64,000 nt of DNA from Candolleomyces eurysporus (GCA_027579435.1 JANBPK010001198.1:62001-126000); one strand, 5' to 3'. Shown: positions 1-11,386, numbered from the stretch's first letter. The notes: generated by a model from the sequence alone, not told the origin. Numbers and translations are program-made.

Positions 1-376
1 GAGGACAATCTGGACCACAACTTTGCGATCGTCAATGCCCTGACGGCTGTTGCTGAGCGACTTGGCTGCACTCCAGCGCAGCTCTCCCTCGCTTGGGTTG
101 CGCATCTCGGCCCTCACGTCATCCCACTTCCAGGTTCCTCGTACGTATACACCGTCCTGCCCGTAGCTCGAACCCGTTGTTACAANTTTTGACTGACATT
201 TCCATGCTCTGACTCTTTGTAGCAAGGCCTCCCGGACTCTGGAGAATCTGCAGGCCGGGGACATCAAGCTGTCGGAAGATGACCTGGCGGAGGTCAACAA
301 GATCATTGACAACCATGAAGTCAAGGGAGACAGATACTTTGGAAAGTCCGACGAAGAGACGCATTTGTGGGGATAG
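1..376 (+). CDS. Aldo/keto reductase, C-terminal part
   Basis: This is the 3' end of an NAD(P)H-dependent aldo/keto reductase; the gene starts before the window. The visible part ends the (beta/alpha)8 barrel. It reads AERLGCTPAQLSLAWVAHLG, then HVIPLPGSS (the strand and loop that bind the NADP 2'-phosphate), then an alpha-helical tail with TLENLQAGDI and HEVKGDRYFG, ending HLWG-stop. One intron of about 80 nt (near 139-221, donor GTACGTATAC) splits the PGSS/KAS junction and contains one N. The tail resembles pyridoxal reductase-like AKRs (AKR8 type), but substrate cannot be read from this fragment. A decayed inverted copy lies at 39137-39480. The reductase call is secure; the subfamily is not. 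Confidence 0.88.
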
Positions 377-836
377 GATCCAAATAGTCTTGTTAGTAGC
401 CGCGATTGTTTGTACCGTTACAGTGCTTTATCCCAACTTGATTCTTAATTGTGTGCCGGATATCTGTTGAGGGCTTCGGATCTTAGTTTCGGGCAACAGA
501 GTCGCTTGACTACCATACTGTGATACAATACTCTGGGCAGTTAGCCTCGACCAGTCTTTCGAAGCCTACCGGTTCGGCCGAGCCTTGTTCCGTATGCATG
601 CAAAGACAACCGGCTACCTCCCGTTCCTTTCAAGCTCCAGGCCTCCCTTAACCGAGGGCGACAGTCATGAATAAACATTGGTAGTTCTTTGTGACCAAAA
701 CCATCTCCATTATGTTTTCCCTATATAGAATAGAATATAGAGCCTTCCCAAGTAAAAAGAAAAACTGTTGGTAGATCCACTAGATATTTCGATAAAATTA
801 CCCGCCCAGCCAAACTGACAGCCCCAATTCCTGAGA
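377..836. other. Convergent 3' intergenic region
   Basis: This lies between the stop of the aldo/keto reductase and the stop of the acyltransferase, which converge. It holds the two 3' untranslated regions. I see no further gene. Confidence 0.6.
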
Positions 837-2264
837 TCAACGGAGTTCGGTCATCCTGAAGAATTTTTCTCTGTTCTGGAAGACCAGAATGGACCGCTTA
901 TACGGAAAGTCAAACAGCTAGGGAATGCCAAAACGTCAGTTAGTGGACGACAAGTCCAGTGCAGACAGGTACACTTACAGTGGGTCGGTAGAACCCACCG
1001 ACATCGGCGACGCGAAGGACGTTCGGATTGCCTCCATCCGGTTCACCGAGGATACGGAAAGTCCTAGGATCATTAAGGAAAAGGTAGTGAACGAGTGATC
1101 GAATCCAGATCTTGGCTGTAAAGAGGCAGAACAATCAACATCTCAAAACCGAATAAACCGGGGAAAGTGGAATACGCACATCGTCCACCACCAAGGAACT
1201 TGTCCTCCCCAACCAAGATGTGAATNCCCCCTATCCCACTCTCCAGCAGCCTGGTCCGCAGGCATATACGTCGCAACATGATCCTCCTTCGTATAATTAA
1301 TCTCAATATACCCGAACAATTCCCCATCCCAGCTATACATGCACGGAATCGCATGCGGGTCCGCATACATAGTCTCGATATACTTCCTATGCGTCTCCAC
1401 CGTTCCCTGCTCCTGCCACGCCTTGTTCACCCGGGGATCGTTATGCCACTTGTGGAACGCCGCAAGGTGCCTGGACACGCCTTCGGTGCTTTGGTAGTCG
1501 TACAAAGCGTCCGTCGCGCCTTCGAGATCGAAATGGACGAGCTCGAGCATTTGGCCGACTTGCGAGCACCATCGCCTGTAGAGGACTTCTCCTTGCAGAG
1601 GCTTGCTCGGGCGTAACGGATGTTTGGCGACGACGTTGTCCTTCCTGGTGAACGCGGGGACGGTGGGGAAGATCGGGCGGATATTGGGAAGCCAGTGACG
1701 GTGGTGGTACCCGGTGGTCCCTGCGCCTTGCCAGAAAGCCGTGTGGTTGAGGTAGTAGACCTCGTCGACGTTGTGGGGGCTATATGGCGATTTTCCGCTG
1801 ACCTTGGAAGGATATGGCCTTGCCAAGCCGGTGGCGAAGAGGTACTCGGCGACTTCCTGGGCATTTTCGAAGGCGGAGATAGCGGTGGGAATGTACTCTT
1901 GCTCGTGGTAGAGCGTGAAGAGCCCGTAAGCGGCCGCCCACAGGTCCGCCAAGCTGATTTGGGCTGGGGAGGAAGTATTGGAAGGAGGTTGCAGGGTCAC
2001 AAGCGAGTAGATCGGGACATGTTTAGTCACTCCTTCGAAAGGGGTGCCAACAGAAGAGAGATCAAGGGCAAGCTTCTTCTCATCGTTGACGGTGAACTCC
2101 GCGATGGGCCTTTCATCGAGCAACAGCAAGGTGACTTGGCCGCCTGGGCGCTTCGACTTGACGCTCGTAAGGTTGGCACCATCAGGAAGGATGACAACGA
2201 GTTGGGGCGAGGTGAGGTGATTCGAAATAGCTGCAAGCCTTCTGTCGGCAGCAGGAGCACTCAT
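837..2264 (-). CDS. Siderophore-type N-acyltransferase (SidF/IucB-like GNAT)
   Basis: This predicted protein of about 433 aa is in three exons (2264-1180, 1115-979, 917-837). Family knowledge says such GNAT enzymes transfer an acyl group from acyl-CoA to the N5-hydroxyl of hydroxyornithine for hydroxamate siderophores. The C-terminal half shows the family hallmarks: WDGELFGYIEINYTKEDHV, then HILVGEDKFLGGGR, then YLFLNDPRTFRILGEPD and VLRVADVGGF, ending with FPYKRSILVFQNREKFF. The catalytic-region His of HILVGE is present. The N-terminal about 200 residues are the less conserved lobe. The frame breaks at an N at 1226 beside a C run; dropping the N joins EWDRG to IHILVGED. The start is the ATG before SAPAADRRLAA. 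No NRPS or ornithine monooxygenase gene is in the window, so a siderophore role is inferred from sequence family alone. Confidence 0.82.
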
Positions 2265-3127
2265 TTTTGGGGGGTGTTGTGGAGACGAAAAGAAGCAAGG
2301 GTTTTGTCGAAAGCGGTATTTTTATCTGATAAGNATTCCCTCGGTTTTTTGATGGGACCTTATCTGATAGCCCACACTGATCTTCCATAGTGCAATCACA
2401 TTGACATGGCGGAAGTTGTCGGAAGAACAAATGTCCGGTTAAAAGCTGCAGTGGTCGAGGACTTGTAGCTCAGGCTAGCTCAGGCCGAGGTTCTTTGAGT
2501 GTCGTGGACACGCAGCAACGGTCTAGGAAGAAAAACAAGAACTGCAGAAAAGCCGCTGCATAAAAGGGTCCAGGAAACCGACCTTGAAGGGTTTGAATGG
2601 TTTGAATGGAAACCATGTGGATCCATCAGCGTGGCGCCTGAGTGGCACCTGCAAAGACTGCAACGCACGTTAGTCGGGAACCAACATAGCGGATAGGCCA
2701 TAGACGAGACCTTGTTGAAGAATGGCGCATTCCTGCACGTTCTCACTGTCAGGACTCGGAGGGTGCGGACTTCGGCTGGTACCTGAGGACTGGCATTTGA
2801 ATTCAAGGAGGACTTGATTTTGGCCCGACTAGTTGCCGAGCACAAGGCCAAGCGAAAGAGTCGATGAGGAAGTAGGAATGAGGGACTCAGGTACCAGCAG
2901 GTACACGCCAAACGCCAACACAAGTTCGAATTGGCTAAGGAGTGTTGAGCCAAGGAGGTGGCGGTCTTGACAGGGTCAGCGAAAGAAAGCGTCTTCACCA
3001 GCCACGAAACCCTTGGCTCCGAAACATTTTCCGGAGGGAATTCCACCAATACCTGAACCGGGGATCTCGGCACTTCCTTGTAGCATTTCTTCAAAAGTGG
3101 CAAGAACAATCTATTCCGAGCTCTAGT
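2265..3127. other. Intergenic region between acyltransferase and NDUFA6
   Basis: This is the promoter of the acyltransferase and the 3' region of NDUFA6. A 209-residue open frame runs on the minus strand (3109-2480), but it begins in an exon of NDUFA6 read out of frame, lacks recognisable domains and is Cys/Ser/Leu-rich. I do not call it a gene. Confidence 0.5.
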
Positions 3128-3692
3128 CTAAACACCAGTAGCAGCTGGTCGCGACGCATCCTCATCTCTACCTGTGAAAGCAAAGATGTCAGTTAACCTC
3201 ACAGGGCCCTACCACTCTTCACAACAAGTTTATAGACACGCACCCTCATAGAACTTCTCCAGGAAAGTTCGCTCTTTCCCGGACGGGACCTCTAACAGGA
3301 TACCCATAACGTGGTCAACCTGTTTCCAGCAGTTCATCGTCTCCTGGTAGTCCTGCCTCCACTTGAGGAGCATAACGTCAACCTGACGTTGGTTGTAGGC
3401 GGATTCGAAGCTATCGAATTTGTATCGGATCGAGCGTCGGACATGTGCGGGTGACACGCCTAGAGCGTAGAGAGAGCAGATTTCAGGAGCCTGTTATAGC
3501 CGTACCCATGGAGTGGTCGTAACCAAAGCAGAGTTGAATTCAGCATTCGTCGTCGTCGTCAGTAGTGACAAGGAGCAGAGCACTCACCGAACGATACCAG
3601 TCTCTATACGCCGACCTAATACGCGCCTTGGCGTCTGCTTGGTTTAGAGACGTGCGGGTCGCTCGTGCAAGTCTGGCTGGTATCGTCGACAT
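3128..3692 (-). CDS. NDUFA6: NADH:ubiquinone oxidoreductase subunit NDUFA6 (B14, LYR protein)
   Basis: Accessory subunit of mitochondrial respiratory complex I, located at the matrix arm. It belongs to the LYR family, whose members bind the mitochondrial acyl carrier protein. The model has three exons: MSTIPARLARATRTSLNQAD opening, a spliced junction giving YRDWYRSAPEICSLYALGVS, then VRRSIRYKFDSFESAYNQRQ, a QETMNCWKQVDHVMGILLE segment and LEKFYEGRDED near the end. These match the NDUFA6 pattern of an arginine-rich Tyr-Arg motif, a WKQ..HV.. helix and the FL.KFY.G tail. Length is about 131 aa, normal for the family. Introns lie near 3596-3496 and 3245-3166; the start is the ATG at 3690-3692. 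It is divergent from PDAP1 with about 250 bp between the starts. Confidence 0.88.
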
Positions 3693-3945
3693 CGTTTACG
3701 ACAGCGACGAAGAGGTCAAAAAGGAGGGTTGGGCACCGTGGTCAACAGCGAGCACACGATTGGCTGGCTGGCAGTTTTCGGACTCCGCCGAATGTACGGC
3801 AGACCTTCCTATTTTGGAGTACTACCCTGGACAGCAACTCTTCTTTGCCTTTACAGCTCTTTCTTCTTCGTTGCTCGACGCTTTTCTTGAAGGTTGCCAG
3901 CGCTTTCCCGACTCGTTTATTTTTCAGTAAATATCTACAGCAGCT
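3693..3945. promoter_or_regulatory. Bidirectional promoter NDUFA6/PDAP1
   Basis: About 250 bp separate two divergent start codons, so both promoters must lie here. No specific factor site is claimed. A plus-strand open frame crossing this region is the antisense shadow of the NDUFA6 first exon. Confidence 0.5.
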
Positions 3946-4900
3946 ATGGTTCGGGGAACTGGTGAGCTCGACTTTGTCAAACCGTTCTGCACGCCAACGT
4001 TGGACTGATAAGATAATAGGTAAATTCAAGCAGAAGCGCGGTGGCGGTCGCAGCTTCAGGTATATACATAACGCACATCTAGATCACAGGGGGAATTGCT
4101 GAGATGTAAACAGCAAGCACCTAGGTATTAACGAGGACGGTGATTCCTTTGGTAACCATCGGTGAGCTCCCAGTACTCGCCCGGTCAACCTCTGTTGTGC
4201 TCATTGCCTCTTGCACGATCTAGTTCAAAAAAGGATGCCGAAGACGACGGCGATGACGACTCTGAAGAGGGATCTGAAGAGGAAGACAAAGAAGGGTCCG
4301 AGGAAGAAGAGGAGGAATCAGGCGAGGAAGAGGGACCAGAACTGACTCGCGCTGAACGCAAGGCACTCAAGAAGAAGCAAGCTGATGAGAAAGCAAAGAA
4401 AGCTGCCGCTGCAGAAGAAATTGACGAAGAGGACGCCGATTTGATCAACCCCAATCATGTCACCAAGAAGCTGACGATATCTGATCTTGGATCGTCCAAG
4501 GAGCTTTCACGTCGAGAGAGGTGCGCGGATTGACCCAACGGCGTCTAAACAAAGACCTGACTGATTTTCGATTGCAGGGAAGAGAAAGAGAAGAGGGAGG
4601 CAAAGGAGAGATACTGGAAGGTGAGTCACAGGCGCCCTCTCACCGAGCAGTCCTGACCTCTGTTGCATAGCTTCATGTCCAAGGCAAGACCCACGAAGCG
4701 CAATCTGACCTTGCAAGGCTCGCAAAGATTCGTGCCGAACGTGAGGCGGCTCAGGCCAAGCGAAAGGCTGAGGCAGATGGTGCGCGTTGACCCTCTTTCT
4801 GTCGCGTACAGTCCTCTTGACTCATATTCTGTCCTTTCTAGCCAAAGCAGCTGAGATTGAATCGAAGAAGCAAGCTCAACAGTCTAAGAGGAAGATATAA
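3946..4900 (+). CDS. PDAP1/PP28-like phosphoprotein (28 kDa heat- and acid-stable)
   Basis: Small, very acidic then basic protein of the casein-kinase substrate PP28 family; in animals it associates with PDGF-A and supports translation-related stress signalling, while its role in fungi is not settled. Six exons splice to about 202 aa: MVRGTGKFKQKRGGGRSFSK, an acidic Glu/Ser-rich middle, INPNHVTKKLTISDLGSSKE and then SRREREEKEKREAKERYWK. The last part is LHVQGKTHEAQSDLARLAKI and a Lys/Ala-rich tail ending SKRKI. The KELSRREREE...KERY.K.H..GKT..A..DLARL.. block is the PP28 signature. The tiny first exon (MVRGTG) is too short to stand out alone but fits the conserved fungal N-terminus. The 3' end converges on the eIF2 gamma gene with about 170 bp between the stops. 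Confidence 0.88.
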
Positions 4901-5072
4901 TAGCGTAGAAGCAGATACACGCCGGTGGCCCTAGAGGCATGGCGCAATTTTGTATTCTTATGTACCGATACCAGTGTCTTACGTATGGACGAGAGTATGC
5001 TCCAGATATTCGTATTGCTGCAGGCATGAAATACACGATGACATGGCGAAGAAGCGTCCAACGATGTCTAAA

Positions 5073-6884
5073 CTAATCGACCTCCAGTATTGTACCGCGC
5101 TGCACGCTTCCCCATCCTATTTAAAGACCAGTAAGCTTCGCGCCAAGGCAGATTAAAGCGAGAATACTCACCAACAAGCCGCCAGTGCTTCTCGATACGT
5201 CGGGACAGAGCGACCTTCTCACCGACCTCCGTGCAAGCTGGAGAGGTCAATTGGATCTTGGCCAGATCAGCCTTGACGCTCAAGACACGACCACCGGTCG
5301 AAGTAGATCCAATATTGATCAGCAAGAGTTCGCCCTTGATCAGCTTGGTGACCTTGGTCGTCTTCTTGTCCTCGGACTTGACACCAAGCAAACGACGGAG
5401 CAAGAACAAGCTGATTTCCAATTCTACCATCGTCAAAAAGTCAGAATTAGGTTGGTCCAGAGATCATGGAAAAGGGCGGAGGCGACGTACCAGTATAAAC
5501 CTGAGGCAACTTTCCGACAGCACCCAAAACCTGACCGACCAAACGATCAGCTCTGCAAAGGGTAGGATCGATCCTCGTTCCAACACCAATCAAACCTCCC
5601 GGAACCGCAAAATCGAGGAGGTTATTCTCAGCGTGCAGAGACATGATCCGGCTAAAGATCGGTTTGCACTTGTTCCGTCCCTGGTTGTCCTTGGTCACGA
5701 TACCAGGGCGGATCTCCACCTCCATGCCCAGCCGCAACACACCCTTGAGGATGGATCCACCGGCAACACCGCCCTTGAGTTCGTCTACTTCGGCACCGGG
5801 CTTGTTGACGTCGAAGGATCGGATGACGATGAGGCGAGGTTCGGAGACGAAGTCTCGGACGGGGATAGGAANTTTTTTTCACGATGTATTCGTTGACAGC
5901 ATCGATGTTGTATTTAAGCTGTGCAGAGATGGGGACGATGGGCGAGTTCTCGGCAACGGTTCCTGCAAAAAAGGGTTTAGGCACCTAAATCGCTTTACTG
6001 TAATGTCTTAATAACGCACCTTTCACGAACGCCGAGATACTCTTCTGATGCTCGAGTGCCTGAGCCTCCTTGATCAAGTCGACCTTGTTTTGCAAGATAA
6101 TGATGTGCTCGAGCTTCATGATCTCGACGGCGGCTAAATGTTCTGATGTCTGCGGTTGAGGGCAAGTTTCGTTACCGGCAACGAGTAGCAGTGCAGCGTC
6201 CATGACTGCAGCACCGTTCAACATGGTGGCCATGAGAATGTCGTGTCCGGGGCAATCCACGAAGGAGACGTGTCTAACGAGCTTCATCCTTCCTCCACAC
6301 CCTGGACGCTCGCAAGGCGGGTTTTCTTCCTTGTCCGAACGGTACGATCTGTAGCAGCCTGGTCGCGGGCAGGCTTCGTTCTCGCATTTGTAAATCTATT
6401 CATAAATCACAGAGATTAGAGATACACTGAACGAGATGGTAGAGATTCGGATTGACGCACCTTGGCATTTGCATACCCAAGCTTGATGGTAATGTTCCTC
6501 ACAAGCTCGTTCTTGAATCGGACAGTCTGCACGCCAGAGATAGCTTTCACCACCGTCGACTTTCCGTGGGCGACATGTCCAATGGTTCCTGGTATCGTCG
6601 AATCAATATCATCTCATCATATCTCTCCAACCCTCTCGCCGTCGACATACCAACATTCACGGTGGCCTGCATAGACGATAATAGTCTCCATTCAGATAAA
6701 CAGTAGATATATAGACTATGAATCAATTACACACTTGTTTCGAAATTACTTCAGGCGACAAGGGGTGCAGCGTCGAGATATCGACGTCGATGGTCGGGAC
6801 CTGTTCCTCGGCTTCCACATCGTCTTCTTCCTCAGAGTCTGAGTCGTTTCCGTGGCGCTTCTGGAGTGTCTCGTCTCCTGGCAT
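5073..6884 (-). CDS. GCD11: Translation initiation factor eIF2 subunit gamma
   Basis: GTP-binding subunit of cytosolic eIF2, which delivers Met-tRNAi to the 40S ribosome. The spliced protein has an acidic N-terminus ([12 protein letters not shown]...), then G1 motif [10 protein letters not shown], a Cys-rich zinc-knuckle segment ([13 protein letters not shown]...CERPGCGG), G3 motif VDCPGHD, G4 motif NKVD, and EF-Tu-like domains 2 and 3. Domain 2 carries [20 protein letters not shown] and [13 protein letters not shown]; domain 3 ends [17 protein letters not shown]. At least five introns interrupt it. An N at 5872 sits beside a run of seven T; removing it restores IVKKIPIPVRDF. The start ATG at 6882-6884 is the first in frame. 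It is convergent with PDAP1 and divergent from the next gene. Confidence 0.95.
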
Positions 6885-7464
6885 TTTCTAGTATTTTGTC
6901 TTCTATACGATACGGTTGTCTTGACGGTGTGATATGTTCTGACTAGTATTCGACTTGACAAGGAGAGATCAATTTTGTTGCGGAGTTTAATCAGGCCCAA
7001 ACTCAGCCTGAGTCAAGATCGCGTTATTTGCGTCTGTTTAATCTCATGGGTCACTGTTCTCCATCTTCCTGTGCGACATGAGTTGGGAGAACACCGAGAA
7101 TCCAGTCTCTAACGAATTCTGACTCTGCTGNGGAAATTTCATCCCAATCCCTACTTCTACGACGACTNCATATGNGACTNCTACGTTCGATCGGANCATC
7201 TCAAGGTCTTGGNCCAGGCATCGGAGCCAGAATGCAAGGNTCTTCCACAGGGATCACTGATCTAGGAAAAGGNCCTGTCTACTCTCCGCTCGACAAGGGG
7301 CCTGAGATCAAGCACTGAGGCGTTGTGGCGCCCCCGATGTCCCGATCCAAGCGTTGGCAACTTTTGGCANGTGGCTTATTACTCCAACGGTTTCAACGAC
7401 GTCACCGGGCTGGACTCATAAATTCTGNCACCAACCTTGACCTCAGTCTCCCATCTCCTCCATA
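6885..7464. other. Divergent intergenic region, N-rich from about 7130
   Basis: This region separates the starts of eIF2 gamma and the hypothetical gene at 7465 and must hold both promoters. From about 7130 it carries many single N characters, marking poor base calls. No gene is supported. Confidence 0.5.
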
Positions 7465-8144
7465 ATGGCATACTANAGTGAAAGTGAGTGGGCATCTACT
7501 AGCTCGNAATTCCGATACTGACCCGCACTGATCGAACACAGGAAGAACTGGCAAAAACACGACTTTCNCTGGGGGACCGGACTATTCAGATGTAGCCCCG
7601 CCACCGTCTGCAGAGAACCCTGGGCAGGTACGGTACTCCTTTCCGGTACGGACGTCAAAGACCAACTACTCACTTCACGCTAGTTTTTCCCGTCTTCGGA
7701 TGACCGAGCGGCTAATGGTACGGGTGCCAGTCTGAGTCANATAACCNGTGAGACCATGGTCACTAACNTGGATCCTGAAATGTTGCAGCCGCGAAAGACA
7801 GAGTAGGCCGTGCACCCCAAGCTTCAGAGTCCCTCATCGGGAACCCCTTCCTNATGCGNAGCGCACTCGAAAAAGTCGACCGAGCTCTCCTGGATGTAGT
7901 CTCCATCCTCGAGCAGGAAGAATCCTCCAATGACGGCTCTTACACCAAAAANGAACATAGCCTCCTCCAGAANTTCCAGTCTTGGCGAAGGGAGGTNGAA
8001 GANCTCCGGGCAAGTCAGACTTCCAGAGAAACGAGCCGAAGCCAGGGCCGAGAAGGGAGCCGTGCGAGCGGAGACCGGAGGCGTGGCAGGGAGAACTCTG
8101 AAGGACCCACGACTTCCCATGAGGGTGGATTATTTGCGGACTGA
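7465..8144 (+). CDS. Hypothetical Ser/Arg-rich protein with a short coiled coil
   Basis: I do not recognise this protein. Four exons can be joined in one frame. They give MAY-x-SERRTGKNTTF, a GGPDYSDVAPPPSAENPGQ segment, FFPSSDDRAANGTGASLSQ, and a last exon with AKDRVGRAPQASESLIGNPF. That exon continues as the helical stretch ALEKVDRALLDVVSILEQEE and an Arg/Ser/Gly-rich tail ending GGLFAD. Introns have clean GT-AG borders (donors after SE, after PGQ and after SQIT). The Ns within this gene behave as unread bases inside codons, because the frame only holds if they are kept, unlike most Ns elsewhere. One N falls in the fourth codon (TAN), so a stop there cannot be excluded. About 175 aa; likely intrinsically disordered outside the helix. 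Confidence 0.55.
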
Positions 8145-8904
8145 AAAATTAACGAATGCATTCAGTGCTTCTCATCCTTGATCCGTAGTTTTTGCATGGT
8201 AGTGTACGTCACTGTTTTACTACCGCGGTCCAATTATATGTGGCCACAATCATGTCGGAAGGAAGGTATGATGTATCATATTCCTATAGGGATCATGAAA
8301 TTGAAACCTGATTCCAGTTTGTATTCTACTGGGTGTTTGCATGCGTAATATAAGTAAAATAATTAAAGGCGGATGGAACACGTAGCTGTACTAATCATAT
8401 CTAAAAATGTGCTGCTGCTTGTAATACATGAGGAAAGCGGAGAAAGAATAAAATCAATACTCGAAACAAAAAAAATTAAAAGCGGAGAATGTGAAACGGA
8501 TGACAACGGTGTACAACACCGCCTTGTGCTTGTAGACATACAGAAAAGGAATGCAGCCNTCCAGTGGAAAGAAANNGAGGGAAGCCACAAATACCAAGGA
8601 CCATCGGATGTCCGTCCCGTCCCTACTCCCAGAGGCGCCTATTAAACCACGCCTCCATACACCCATCAGCCCAACACGACCCAAGCGAGAGGAAACCGTA
8701 GCCTCGAAACAGGAAACGAGGATCAAAACCTCGGTGCATACCATGTCGCGGAGCCAATAAATCCTAAACGCTACCACTCCCCACGGCCACTCCCNCNAAA
8801 ACAGATGGGCCATAATAACGTCAATCCACAATATTCGAAAGAGAATGCGTGCCCCAAACGACAGTCGCCTGCTGAGAATTTCCCTTTCCAGACCTGGAAA
8901 ACGC
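8145..8904. other. Convergent 3' intergenic region
   Basis: This is the 3' flank of the hypothetical genes at 7465-8144 (+) and 8905-10146 (-). The first half is A/T-rich. Open frames here have no recognisable content and I call nothing. Confidence 0.45.
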
Positions 8905-10146
8905 TTACTCAACAGGCCTGACAGCGACAGGCCGTGGTCCTCGCCACGCTCTCGGGTTTGGTCCGTGCATCGAGGTCTTGCCCGTACAGAAAATACCGAA
9001 CCGGCGAGGCACCATTGGTCGAATGATGCGGTAGGAAACCGGTGCACCCCCACCACCGCCACCGAGCCCAGATGATGACGACTCTGCGGCGGAGGGCGCA
9101 GCGTTTTCCTGGTCGTCGGACGCAGTGTCCGGTTTGAGGATGCTAACCGAAACAACGTTGTGAAAGTTACTTTGAATGCTGGTTGATCGGCGACGTCTGC
9201 CGTTTGTTTCGCCTTTTCTAGTCCCTTTGCCTTTGGAAGGACATGAGGCGAGCATCAAAAGGCAGGCTTCATCCGAGCTCCAGAGTCGTCGCTTGGATCG
9301 ATGGATATCTCTGGACGAGATTACCCTTCTTTTCGACGATACCGGAGGTAGTGAAGGCGCTGATAACTCGATTTAGCGTGGGTCGATGATAAGAGGGAAT
9401 GAAACTCACGAGGCATCGTCGTTGTGCTGAACACACGACTCGTTGCGTTGGGGAGTGGATGTCCGTTAGGCGCCGTGAGGTTTTGCATACTGCCTTGAGG
9501 CAAAGGCAAGTGGGTGGCGGTAGTATTCTCACCCTTTCTCCGAAAGTGGAAGCTGGGGGAGAGTGGTACGAGCAGGTGTCGTACCCGATCTGCGGGAATG
9601 TCATCGAAGCACGAATCAAAACCCATCGGTCAAAAAAAATTGAAAACGGTCAAAAAGCAGGTCCTTACCTTGTAGAGAGCTATCGACATCGTATCTGCGG
9701 TCTCTGAGGAAGCGCAGTAGACTAATGTACGCTACTTTGTACCGAAGAAGTGATGGACGACAGTAACTAAACTCATACACCAGAACGCCAGAGTTCAACA
9801 GCGTTCGATGAGCGAGCTTATAACGAGTCAATACATGAGCGAAATGAGANGGGGGGAACCGAGTCCCAAACTTACCTCGATCAAAGCGGTGATCTGGTGG
9901 CATTATGAATTAGCACGCACCTCCCTCGCCACATAAGGAGTACAAGACACAAACCTTTCTAGAGTTCGTCGTGAATTCAGTACTAGGCAAGGACGAGAAT
10001 GACAGAAGAGTGTCCACGGCCGAGAGAAAATTCTCGCGGAGGGGGTAGCTCAGGTTCTGCGCGATGCCCGCCCAATCGACCTGGTAGCCACTGGTCACAG
10101 CCGCCTGGGTTCGTCGCTGCGTTCGCTGAGCAACGGAATCACCCAT
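8905..10146 (-). CDS. Hypothetical multi-exon protein, Ser/Gly-rich, basic C-terminus
   Basis: I do not recognise this protein. The first exon encodes MGDSVAQRTQRRTQAAVTSG and a helical LRENFLSAVDTLLSFSSLPS stretch. It is followed by a short exon (ITALIE) and, apparently, an 11-nt microexon at 9679-9669. The next exons give SGTTPARTTLPQLPLSEKGM, NLTAPNGHPLPNATSRVFST and ISAFTTSGIVEKKGKGTRKG. The last exon carries NFHNVVSVSILKPDTASDDQ, a Ser/Gly run, and VSYRIIRPMVPRRFGIFCTG before ending RPVAVRPVE. Around 240 aa. The long final exon and the first exon are firm; the middle exon borders are my best reading of frame and GT-AG signals. Its divergent neighbour is ASF1. Confidence 0.55.
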
Positions 10147-10648
10147 GTTTTGTTTGATATTTATTAAAGAAGAGTGCTGAAGAACCATTAAATGGAGAGG
10201 GAGGGGAGTAGGTGAGTCGTGCCTACTGAGCCCGATGTGCAGATGGATGAATGAGGGAGTGAAGAGAGATGAAAGCCTTCGTTTGAGAAATCGCCAGTGC
10301 AGGCCAAAGCGGACCGGCAATTGCCATGACCGCTGTTTTGAAAAGACAATTGACACAACACATACATTTGGGTCCGCAAGCATTTCTCCGTCATTTATGC
10401 CCTTCATTTATTCTTCTCCTCTGCCCATCCAAATTTCTGGATGTCAGAGAGGGCGACTTTCTGTGTTTTCGCAGGGGACATGGCTATTAAAGGATTTGAT
10501 CGGAGTCCTGGACTGCATGGTCCGTGGGAGTGTGGCAATGCATCATGTGATCTCATTCGACGCGTCTCCCGTGGACCGAGNCCCTCCGCGACTTTCCAGG
10601 CATTTCTACCTTGAACCACCACCACCGGGAGATCGCTAACGGCTCATA
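10147..10648. promoter_or_regulatory. Divergent promoter region upstream of ASF1
   Basis: About 500 bp separate the start of the hypothetical gene on the left from the ASF1 start. Both 5' regions lie here. Open frames crossing it have no recognisable content. Confidence 0.45.
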
Positions 10649-11386
10649 ATGTCGCTTGTCACAATCAGGGTGCGTTTATAACGGGTATATCCACGAAATG
10701 ATACTAAATGTGTAGTAGAATGTCGAATTTCTCAACAACCCAGCCCGGTTCTCCGACGTTTATCGATTCCGTGTTACTTTCGAATGCATTGCGCCATTAC
10801 AAGAGGGTGAGCATCTCATATTCACCACTTCTGCGAAGACCTTTTACTGACCGACGCGTTAGATCTCGAGTGGAAACTCATTTACGTGTCCTGTCCTGGC
10901 CAGGAAGAGTTGGACCAAGAACTAGACGACTGCCTCGTCGGACCCGTACCAGTGGGCGTAAACTCGTTCGAGTTCGAGGGGACACCTCCAGACCCATCCA
11001 AAATTCCCACCGAAGACGTGCTCGGTGTGGCAGCACTCATTCTGACTGGGTCGTACAAAGAGCAAGAATTCGTACGAGTGGGATACTACCAGAACACCGA
11101 ATACGACAATGAAGAGATGAAGGAGAACCCTCCGTCGAACATCCTCTTCGACCGGCTGGTACGCGATATTAGCACGAAGCCGCGTGTAACTCGATTCCAG
11201 ATAAAGTGGTGCGTCCGAGCCCTCCCTTGTTCTCTGTGTCGCCCGGTTAATTGTTCTTTGAACAGGGATACCTCTGTGCAGGTGTCTGCAGGCGCTGCCA
11301 CGTCTGCAGCTGTACCATCAGCTGACGACCTTGACGACGGGATGGACCAAGACGATCCACAGGAAAATGGCCAAAAGCCACAGTAG
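10649..11386 (+). CDS. ASF1: Histone chaperone ASF1
   Basis: Histone H3-H4 chaperone acting in nucleosome assembly during replication, transcription and DNA repair, in the nucleus. The model has four exons. MSLVTIR is joined to NVEFLNNPARFSDVYRFRVT and FECIAPLQE, then DLEWKLIYVSCPGQEELDQE, VGPVPVGVNSFEFEGTPPDP and VLGVAALILTGSYKEQEFVR. The core closes with VGYYQNTEYDNEEMKENPPS and RVTRFQIKWDTSVQV. This is the near-invariant ASF1 immunoglobulin-like core. It is followed by a short acidic tail (DDLDDGMDQDDP) as in fungal ASF1. All three introns have clean borders. The first exon is only 21 nt plus part of a codon and is easily missed. It converges on MCM10 with about 180 bp between the stops. 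Confidence 0.95.

Noticed and set aside
1620..2390. 256-residue plus-strand open frame
   Set aside because: It is the antisense shadow of the acyltransferase first exon.
2480..3109. 209-residue minus-strand open frame
   Set aside because: It starts inside the NDUFA6 3' exon in another frame, has no domain, and its composition looks random.
8454..9155. 233-residue minus-strand open frame
   Set aside because: It overlaps the last exon of the 8905-10146 gene in a different frame and is rich in Trp, Arg and Leu without structure.
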